Origin: an uncultured Pseudomonadales bacterium
GTDB taxonomy: Bacteria > Pseudomonadota > Gammaproteobacteria > Pseudomonadales > Azotimanducaceae
Assembly (NCBI GenBank): GCA_958296405.1
Contig: OY282519.1
Coordinates: forward strand, 372,001 to 436,000
Length of the DNA: 64,000 nucleotides
Reading direction: 5' to 3'
The notes under the pieces were generated by a model, which had not been told where the DNA came from, did no database searches, and saw only the letters and a program-made list of their open reading frames with translations. Every line of letters starts with the position of its first letter. The first letter of the stretch is position 1. The position numbers were made by a program, and so were the translations under genes. Shown here one piece after another: positions 26,885 to 32,176 of the stretch.

Positions 26885-27829
26885 CTATGGAAACAATTCG
26901 CTGACGGATTCTTCCTTGCTGACGCGCCGGATGGATTCCGCGAGCACGCGCCCAAGGCTCAGTTGGCGAAACTTCTCCGCGGCCCGCGCCGGCGCGCACA
27001 ACGGTATGGTATCCGTCACCACCACTTCGTCGAGTTCCGAGGCGACGATGCGCTCCACCGCGTCCCCAGACAACACCGGGTGCGTCGCGTAGCCTGCCAC
27101 CCAAGTCGCCCCAGCCGCCTTCAGCGCTTCGGCGGCGGCGCACAGGGTGTTCGCGGTGTCCACCATGTCATCGACGAGCACCGCGGCGCGGCCTTCCACC
27201 TCGCCAATGACGTTCATCACCTTGGCATGATTGGGCAACGGGCGGCGTTTGTCGATGATGGCGAGATCCAGATCGTTGATGAGCTTGGCCACGGCGCGGG
27301 CCCGCACCACCCCGCCAACATCCGGCGACACCACCACCGGGCTGCGATACCCCTGACGCTTGACCTCCTCGACCAGCACGGCGGAGGCATAGACGTTGTC
27401 CACGGGAATCTTGAAGAAGCCTTGGATTTGGTCCGCATGCAGGTCTACCGTGAGCAGCCTGTCGATGCCGGCGCCGCCGAGCATGTCCGCCACCACCTTG
27501 GCGCTGATGGGCACGCGCGCCGAACGGGGCCGCCGGTCTTGCCGGGCGTAGCCGAAATAGGGCACGACGGCCGTGACGCGGTAAGCCGAAGCGCGGCGCA
27601 ACGCGTCGGCCATGATGACGAGTTCCATCAGGTTGTCGTTGGTGGGCGCGCAGGTGGACTGGACCACGAACACGTCCTTGCCGCGCACATTCTCTTGAAT
27701 CTCCACGCTCACCTCGCCATCGCTGAACCGCCCGACCGTGGCGCGGCCCAAGGCGATGCCCAGCTCATCCACCACGCCCATCGCCAAGCGCGGATTCGAG
27801 CTGCCGGTGAAGACGATGAGGTCCGACAT
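26885..27829 (-). CDS. prs: Ribose-phosphate pyrophosphokinase
   Basis: A 314-residue class I PRPP synthetase making PRPP from ribose-5-phosphate and ATP for nucleotide, histidine and tryptophan synthesis. Motifs: [13 protein letters not shown] at the start, [14 protein letters not shown], the flexible loop with [22 protein letters not shown], and the PRPP loop [14 protein letters not shown] start at the ATG at 27829 (MSDLIVFTG); the open frame runs on upstream through the tRNA gene and is not coding there. Confidence 0.97.
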   Translation of the reverse strand: MSDLIVFTGSSNPRLAMGVVDELGIALGRATVGRFSDGEVSVEIQENVRGKDVFVVQSTCAPTNDNLMELVIMADALRRASAYRVTAVVPYFGYARQDRRPRSARVPISAKVVADMLGGAGIDRLLTVDLHADQIQGFFKIPVDNVYASAVLVEEVKRQGYRSPVVVSPDVGGVVRARAVAKLINDLDLAIIDKRRPLPNHAKVMNVIGEVEGRAAVLVDDMVDTANTLCAAAEALKAAGATWVAGYATHPVLSGDAVERIVASELDEVVVTDTIPLCAPARAAEKFRQLSLGRVLAESIRRVSKEESVSELFP

Positions 27830-27936
27830 TGCGACGCCTAAGCAGGCTCGGCGCCAAGCCGCATGGGAGACATTTTCGTTGCCTTCTCGAAGAGTGCCCT
27901 TCGCGGCGCTCTCACAGACCTCGCAGTGGCTGTAGC

Positions 27937-28011
27937 TGGCTGGGGTGGCAGGATTCGAACCTGCGAATGCCGGGATCAAAACCCGGTGCCTTACCGCTTG
28001 GCGACACCCCA
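27937..28011 (-). tRNA. tRNA-Gln (anticodon TTG)
   Basis: The minus strand reads TGGGGTGTCGCCAAGCGGTA at the 5' end and continues to CACCCCA, discriminator G and an encoded CCA. The acceptor stem (TGGGGTG/CACCCCA) and the T arm (GGTTCGAATCC) are intact, and the anticodon loop TTTTGAT gives TTG. It is nearly identical to E. coli tRNA-Gln(UUG). tRNA-Gln upstream of prs is conserved, but ispE and lolB, which usually come next, are not present. Confidence 0.97.
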
Positions 28012-28100
28012 ATGGCAGTGGTGGAGGACCCGAAACACAGCGACCTGACCACGCCCCGCACGGTGCGCCGGCAAGGCCATCGCATCAACGAGCGCAGCGT

Positions 28101-28129
28101 ATTTTCGCGTTGCGGCAAGGGTGTGTCAA
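28101..28129 (-). promoter_or_regulatory. Sigma-70-type promoter for tRNA-Gln (and possibly prs)
   Basis: On the minus strand TTGACA (28129-28124, a perfect -35) is followed after 17 bases by GAAAAT (28106-28101, 4 of 6 for the -10). The predicted start lies about 80 bases upstream of the tRNA. It overlaps the 5' end of the rightward MqsA-like reading frame. Confidence 0.6.
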
Positions 28130-28642
28130 ACTGAACCGGGGCGAGCGCGGGCGGGCGCTTGTTCTTTCCGCCTCTGGGGGCAACTCGCGCAGCGACGTCA
28201 CACTATTCACTCTGCGCAACCTCTTCTGCTCGGATGCTGCGAGGAATGCGGCCATCCTGTGACGACGACGTGGCACAGCCACACGTTCCAGTACGGGTCT
28301 GGCGAGTCCGCAGCCGCGCTTGAGGTTCGGCTACCGGTGAGACGCTGCGATCAGTGCGACTTCGACTATCTGGACGATGCGGGAGCAAGCCTCAAACACG
28401 AAGCCGTCTGCCACCATCTTGGAGTTTTGACGCCTCGGCAGATACTTCAGACACGCGAGCAACATGACCTGTCCCGCGGCGCGTTTGCCAAGCTCACCGG
28501 CATCGGCGAAGCATCGCTGGGCCGTTGGGAGAACGGCATCGACATCCAAGCGCCAAGCGACGACCGCTATCTCCGCGTACTCGCTCATCCGGGCGCGCTG
28601 GCGTTGTTGGAACAGATCGGCAGCGCACCGCCCGCCACATAG
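28121..28642 (+). CDS. MqsA-like protein: zinc-ribbon plus HTH, orphan antitoxin-type regulator
   Basis: The C-terminal 130 residues combine a YgiT-type zinc ribbon (CEECGHP and, 30 residues on, CDQCDFDYLDD) with an XRE-like helix-turn-helix (TREQHDLSRGAFAKLTGIGEASLGRWENG). This is the architecture of MqsA-type antitoxins, DNA-binding repressors. No toxin gene of mqsR type lies beside it. The first 40 residues from the GTG at 28121 are compositionally odd and overlap the tRNA-Gln promoter, so the true start is probably further in or the gene is truncated at its 5' end. It lies on the upstream side of tRNA-Gln where ispE would be expected. Confidence 0.65.
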   Translation: MCQTEPGRARAGACSFRLWGQLAQRRHTIHSAQPLLLGCCEECGHPVTTTWHSHTFQYGSGESAAALEVRLPVRRCDQCDFDYLDDAGASLKHEAVCHHLGVLTPRQILQTREQHDLSRGAFAKLTGIGEASLGRWENGIDIQAPSDDRYLRVLAHPGALALLEQIGSAPPAT

Positions 28643-28809
28643 CCACGCGGCGAGCGCTTCAGGGCGAACGCCGTCTAACGCTTAAGCGTCATGCGCCGGG
28701 CGATTGTCCCGAATAGACTCTCCCGCACCCGGCGCTCAGGGGCCTGCTTTGGGCGCGTATCCCCGCAGGCGCTCATCCCACGCAGGGGCGCAAGCGCTTG
28801 GCGAGGCCC

Positions 28810-28824
28810 CGTCCGGCGCGTATC
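28810..28824. repeat. Left target-site duplication of the insertion sequence
   Basis: CGTCCGGCGCGTATC, identical to 30411-30425. The 15-bp copies directly abut the two inverted-repeat ends of the element. Confidence 0.9.
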
Positions 28825-28880
28825 TGTCAGCGCAAAGCAGTAATGTCCCCTTTCTGCAATTCTAAAGTGTCCCCTTTTGA
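28825..28880 (+). repeat. Left terminal inverted repeat and subterminal boxes
   Basis: TGTCAGCGCAAAGCAG, TAATGTCCCCTTT, then after 17 bases GTGTCCCCTTTTG. It pairs with the right end with few mismatches over the first 26 bases. Confidence 0.85.
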
Positions 28881-28915
28881 CGACTTCTCCGGGGTGGGAA
28901 TTGAAGTTCGAAGGG

Positions 28916-30190
28916 ATGATGACGATGGCGGAGGCGGACAGGGCGTTGGTGGTGCAGGCGGTGTTGGAGAGGCGGCTGAAGCAGCGTGAGGCGGCGGAGC
29001 GCCTGGGCCTGAGCGTGAGGCAGGTGAAGCGCCTGGCGAAGCGGCTCCGGGAACGCGGCGTGGCGGGAGTGGCGTCGGGTCGCCGCGGCAAGCGCCCGAA
29101 CAACGCGCTGGCCGCGGAGGTTCGGCAGGCGGCGACGTCGCTGGTTCGCGCGCGCTACGCGGACTTCGGGCCGACGTTCGCGGCGGAGAAGCTGTCGGAG
29201 GAGCACGGCCTGTCGCTGTCGCGCGAGACGCTGAGGAAGTGGATGGCGGAGGACGGCCTGTGGCGCCCGAAGCGGCGGCGGGAGGCGCGCGTCCACCAGA
29301 GCCGTCCGCGCCGGGCGCGGGTCGGGGAGCTGGTGCAGGTCGACGGTTCGCCGCACGACTGGTTCGAAGGGCGGGGGCCGCGCTGCGCGCTGATCGTGTT
29401 CATCGACGACGCGACGAGCCGGCTGCTGGCGCTGCGGTTCTTCAGGTCGGAGACGACGCAGGCGTACATGGAGACCTTGCGGAACCATCTGGCGGAGCAC
29501 GGCCGGCCGGTGGCGCTCTACTCGGACCGCCACAGCGTGTTCCGCGTGAACCGCAAGGACGGCGAGGACGCGCTGACGCAGTTCACGCGGGCGCTCAAGA
29601 CCTTGGACATCGAGCCGATCCACGCCAGCACGCCGCAGGCGAAGGGGCGGGTGGAGCGGGCGAACCTGACGCTGCAGGACCGGCTCGTCAAGGAGATGCG
29701 GCTGCGGGGGATCGACGGCATGGAGGCGGCGAACAGCTATCTGCCGGAGTTCATGGCGGACTTCAACCGGCGCTTCGCGGCGCCGCCGCGGGACGCGGTG
29801 GACGCGCATCGCCCGGTGCTGCACGACGCCGAGGAGTTGTCGCTGATCCTCTGCGAGCAGGCGACGCGGAAGCTGTCGAAGAACCTGACGTTCAAGTTCG
29901 AGCGGCGCGAGTTCCAGCTGGTCGGGGAAGGCAAGGGCCGCCGGCTCCGCGGCGCGGCGGTGACGGTGTGCAAGGGCTTCGACGGCGCGGCGTCGGTGCT
30001 GCTGAAGGGGCGCAGGCTGGCGTTCCGGGTGCTGGCGGAAGGCGAGGCGGCGGTCGCGGTCGCTGGCGAGAAGGACGTCCGGGACCGGGTGGACGAGGCG
30101 AAGGCGGCGCAGGCCGCGCGCCCGGACTGGAAGCCGGCGCCGGACCATCCGTGGCGCCGGCCGTTCAAGCCGGCGCGCGCCGCGGCATGA
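28916..30190 (+). CDS. ISNCY-family DDE transposase
   Basis: A 424-residue transposase. The N-terminal helix-turn-helix (residues 10-50, LKQREAAERLGLSVRQVKRLAK) should bind the ends. The RNase H-fold core has Asp143 in VDGSPHDWF, Asp204 in LYSDRHSVF and Glu248 in KGRVERAN, the complete catalytic triad. The C-terminal part is basic. I start at the ATG at 28916, preceded by GAAGGG; the frame opens earlier at a TTG. No frameshift or stop interrupts it, so it is probably active. Codon use (many GCG, CTG, GAG) differs from the flanking host genes. Confidence 0.93.
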   Translation: MMTMAEADRALVVQAVLERRLKQREAAERLGLSVRQVKRLAKRLRERGVAGVASGRRGKRPNNALAAEVRQAATSLVRARYADFGPTFAAEKLSEEHGLSLSRETLRKWMAEDGLWRPKRRREARVHQSRPRRARVGELVQVDGSPHDWFEGRGPRCALIVFIDDATSRLLALRFFRSETTQAYMETLRNHLAEHGRPVALYSDRHSVFRVNRKDGEDALTQFTRALKTLDIEPIHASTPQAKGRVERANLTLQDRLVKEMRLRGIDGMEAANSYLPEFMADFNRRFAAPPRDAVDAHRPVLHDAEELSLILCEQATRKLSKNLTFKFERREFQLVGEGKGRRLRGAAVTVCKGFDGAASVLLKGRRLAFRVLAEGEAAVAVAGEKDVRDRVDEAKAAQAARPDWKPAPDHPWRRPFKPARAAA

Positions 30191-30354
30191 GGGCCGCGCC
30201 GGGCCGGGGACGGCGCGTCCGAAGCGGCGCCGCGTTTGCCACCGTCTTCCCACCGCCGCTCTTTTGGGTGGGGGGACCGCGCCCGTGGAAAGACCGTGGA
30301 AAACGCTGCTCGGACGGGCTCGGCGGCTCGGCCGTTCAGGGGCTGCGTCGCCGG

Positions 30355-30410
30355 CAAAAGGGGACATCTCTGCTTTGCACAAAAAGGGACATCTCTGCTT
30401 TGCGTTGACA
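30355..30410 (-). repeat. Right terminal inverted repeat with duplicated box
   Basis: Read inward from 30410 on the minus strand: TGTCAACGCAAAGCAGAGAT, GTCCC, then TTTTTGT and a second GCAAAGCAGAGATGTCCCC. The repeated box gives two likely transposase-binding sites. Confidence 0.85.
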
Positions 30411-30425
30411 CGTCCGGCGCGTATC
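30411..30425. repeat. Right target-site duplication of the insertion sequence
   Basis: CGTCCGGCGCGTATC, the exact partner of 28810-28824. It lies 30 bases upstream of the next start codon, so the element may have displaced that gene's promoter. Confidence 0.9.
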
Positions 30426-30454
30426 TTGCGCGTCTTTCGCTCTCTGGGGGACAC

Positions 30455-31393
30455 ATGAAGTTCGACAACCGCGTCACGCGCTTGCTTGGCGTCGAGCGGC
30501 CCATCGTGCAGGCGCCGATGGGGTGGATCGCCCGCTCGCAGCTCGCTTCGGCGGTGAGCAACGCCGGCGGCCTCGGCGTGATCGAGACATCCTCCGGCGA
30601 GCTCGATGCCATCCGGGAGGAAATCAAACGCATGCGCACGCTGACGGACAAGCCGTTCGGCGTCAACATCGCCCAAGCCTTCGTGCGCGACCCAGACATC
30701 GTGCAGTTCGTCATCGACCAAGGCGTGCAGTTCGTCACCACTTCCGCCGGCAGCCCGGAACGCTACACGGAGCAGATCAAATCTGCCGGGCTCACCGTGT
30801 TCCATGTGGTGCCAAGCCTCGCCGCGGCCTTGAAGGCGGTGGCGTGCGGCGTGGATGGCCTGATCGTGGAGGGCGGCGAGGGCGGCGGCTTCAAGAACCC
30901 CCGCGAAGTGGCGAGCATGGTGCTCCTGCCCTTGGTGCGCTCGAAGGTGGACGTGCCCATCATCGCCGCCGGCGGATTCGTCGATGGCCCCTCCATGGCC
31001 GCAGCGTTTGCCTTGGGCGCGGAAGGCGTGCAACTCGGCACGCGCATGGTGTCCGCGGCGGAGTCTCCCGTGCATGGCAATTGGAAGGAAGCCATCGTCG
31101 CCGCGCAGGAGACCGACACGGTGTTCCTAAACCGCTTCAACTCGCCGGCGCTGCGGGCGCTGCGCACCGACAAGACCACCCGTTTGGAGAAAGACTTGGC
31201 CACCAACGCGATGGCCGAGTTCGGCACCGCCAAGGACCTCTACTTCGGCGGCGACATGGAGGCGAGCATCGCCCTTTCCGGGCAGGTGTGCGGCCGCATT
31301 GATGCGGTGCGTCCGGTGGCCGGGATTCTGGACGAAATCGAAGCCACGTTCTTCGAGACGGTGGGCGGGCTGGCGACGCAGTACCCGGGTTGA
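30455..31393 (+). CDS. Nitronate monooxygenase-like FMN protein (2-nitropropane dioxygenase family)
   Basis: A 312-residue TIM-barrel flavoprotein. Family features are RPIVQAPMGWIARSQLASAVSNAGGLGVI near the start (residues 15-43), GVNIAQAF, a glycine-rich FMN loop IVEGGEGGGFKN and the phosphate-binding PIIAAGGFVDGPSMAAAFALGAEGVQLGTRM (about residues 168-198). The family includes nitronate monooxygenases and FabK-type enoyl reductases; the substrate cannot be told. The start at 30455 follows CTGGGGG. The insertion sequence ends 45 bases upstream and has probably separated the gene from its original promoter. Confidence 0.8.
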   Translation: MKFDNRVTRLLGVERPIVQAPMGWIARSQLASAVSNAGGLGVIETSSGELDAIREEIKRMRTLTDKPFGVNIAQAFVRDPDIVQFVIDQGVQFVTTSAGSPERYTEQIKSAGLTVFHVVPSLAAALKAVACGVDGLIVEGGEGGGFKNPREVASMVLLPLVRSKVDVPIIAAGGFVDGPSMAAAFALGAEGVQLGTRMVSAAESPVHGNWKEAIVAAQETDTVFLNRFNSPALRALRTDKTTRLEKDLATNAMAEFGTAKDLYFGGDMEASIALSGQVCGRIDAVRPVAGILDEIEATFFETVGGLATQYPG

Positions 31394-31513
31394 CTTAGCC
31401 GGCGCCGAGCCTCTTCACGTCCGCCGCCGCGACCCGCATTTCGCCGCACAGTCCCTTGGCGTCTGCGGTGGGCCGCAATCTGACGACGATGTCCGTCATG
31501 CTAGGCTGCCCGC

Positions 31514-31777
31514 ATGGACTGGGCGGATTGGCTGCAACTCGCCTTGGTCGCCGGCGCGTTCGGCGCCGTCGGGGTGAGGGCGTTGAAGTGCCGGACGACC
31601 GCGCGGCGGAGCGCCGCGCTGCTGGCTTGGGCTGGCGGTGGCGCGGCGGCCTGGTTCCTGCCCGCGCCGGGGCCCGAGGCGGGGATGTTCATCATCTTCG
31701 CACTCGGCCTGTTCGCAGTCATCGTCTTGCCTGCGCTGGCGGTCTGGTTGGTGCTATGGGACATCCTCCGCAGCTAG
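31514..31777 (+). CDS. Small predicted membrane protein
   Basis: An 87-residue reading frame with three hydrophobic stretches (WLQLALVAGAFGAVGV, SAALLAWAGGGAAAWFL and MFIIFALGLFAVIVLPALAVWLVLW), starting MDWADWL. Composition and the positively charged loop KCRTTARRS fit a real inner-membrane protein. I recognise no family. It follows the flavoprotein gene by 120 bases, too far to infer coupling. Existence is likely but not certain. Confidence 0.5.
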   Translation: MDWADWLQLALVAGAFGAVGVRALKCRTTARRSAALLAWAGGGAAAWFLPAPGPEAGMFIIFALGLFAVIVLPALAVWLVLWDILRS

Positions 31778-31903
31778 CGCCAACACCGCCGCTTCCAAAG
31801 CCCACAGCCCAGGAAACGCCTTCCTCCAACTGATCTTCCTGCGTTCGCGGGCTGCTTGGGCGTCCAGCCCTTTGAAGCCGACCAGTTCAACGCGGATGCC
31901 GGC
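31754..31903 (-). CDS. Possible small protein, 49 residues
   Basis: An ATG at 31903 preceded by AAAAGGATGCAGCCC opens a short frame (MAGIRVELVGFKGLDAQ...). It overlaps the 3' end of the small membrane protein gene on the other strand by 24 bases. No family recognised; it may be a remnant. Confidence 0.25.
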   Translation of the reverse strand, partial: AGIRVELVGFKGLDAQAARERRKISWRKAFPGLWALEAAVLALAAEDVP

Positions 31904-32172
31904 CATGGGCTGCATCCTTTTTACAATGGAGCGTGCCGGAGGAGGTAGGTGGGGTAAATGCCGTTCTCCCCATAGATGGTTCGCCCGCGTGAGCGGGCCA
32001 GCGTACTGCATCGAGGGTTGCGTCTCGTCCTCCTCCGGCGCTCAATCCAACGTTCCCCAGATCGCTTCGTAGCGCGGGCGGCGCAAATCCCGCAGCTCAA
32101 CGTACCCGGACGTGCGCAAGACGTTGGAAACGATGGTTTGGCGCGCCTCGTCACACCGCCACGAGGAGGTGC
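31904..32172. other. Gap between the small genes and the restriction enzyme gene
   Basis: About 270 bases with no firm gene. It contains a perfect hairpin GCCCGC-GTGA-GCGGGC (31983-31998), an 11-bp inverted repeat GCCGGAGGAGG/CCTCCTCCGGC (31934-31944 and 32029-32039) and, on the minus strand, a short frame following the restriction gene. Confidence 0.5.
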
Positions 32173-32176
32173 TCAA
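32042..32176 (-). CDS. Possible 44-residue frame overlapping the restriction gene stop
   Basis: A TTG at 32176 overlaps the stop codon of the MmeI-like gene and opens a frame ending TIVSNVLRTSGYVELRDLRR and then PRYEAIWGTLD. Composition looks protein-like, and the overlap would allow coupling, but it may be the remains of a longer gene. No family recognised. Confidence 0.25.
   Translation of the reverse strand: MSTSSWRCDEARQTIVSNVLRTSGYVELRDLRRPRYEAIWGTLD

Larger units (their letters stand above)
28825..30410 (+). mobile_element. Complete ISNCY-family insertion sequence (1586 bp)
   Basis: The element is bounded by terminal inverted repeats starting TGTCAGCGCAAAGCAG on the left (from 28825) and TGTCAACGCAAAGCAG on the right (from 30410, reverse strand). 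The similarity continues inward through ATGTCCC. A second internal copy of the GTCCCCTTTTG box follows at each end (to about 28880 and 30355), probably transposase-binding sites. A perfect 15-bp duplication (CGTCCGGCGCGTATC) flanks it. It carries one intact DDE transposase. From memory, long target duplications of 15-18 bp characterise one subgroup (ISTde1-like) of the IS1202/ISNCY group. The intact ends and perfect duplication suggest recent insertion. It separates the MqsA-like gene from the nitronate-monooxygenase-like gene. Confidence 0.92.

Noticed and set aside
27937-28011. tRNA-Gln as the attachment site of a genomic island
   Set aside because: Accessory DNA lies on the 5' side of the tRNA, no integrase is present and no duplicated tRNA 3' end was seen.
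28674-28730. Possible attC site after the MqsA-like gene (GTCTAAC ... AATAGAC)
   Set aside because: The right half does not match GTTRRRY, the arms do not fold as a proper attC, and no integrase is present. The nearby ACGCTTAAGCGT palindrome is short.
28862-31075. A 737-codon minus-strand frame across the transposase and flavoprotein genes
   Set aside because: It crosses the end of the insertion sequence and is Arg/His-rich without domains; it is an antisense shadow.
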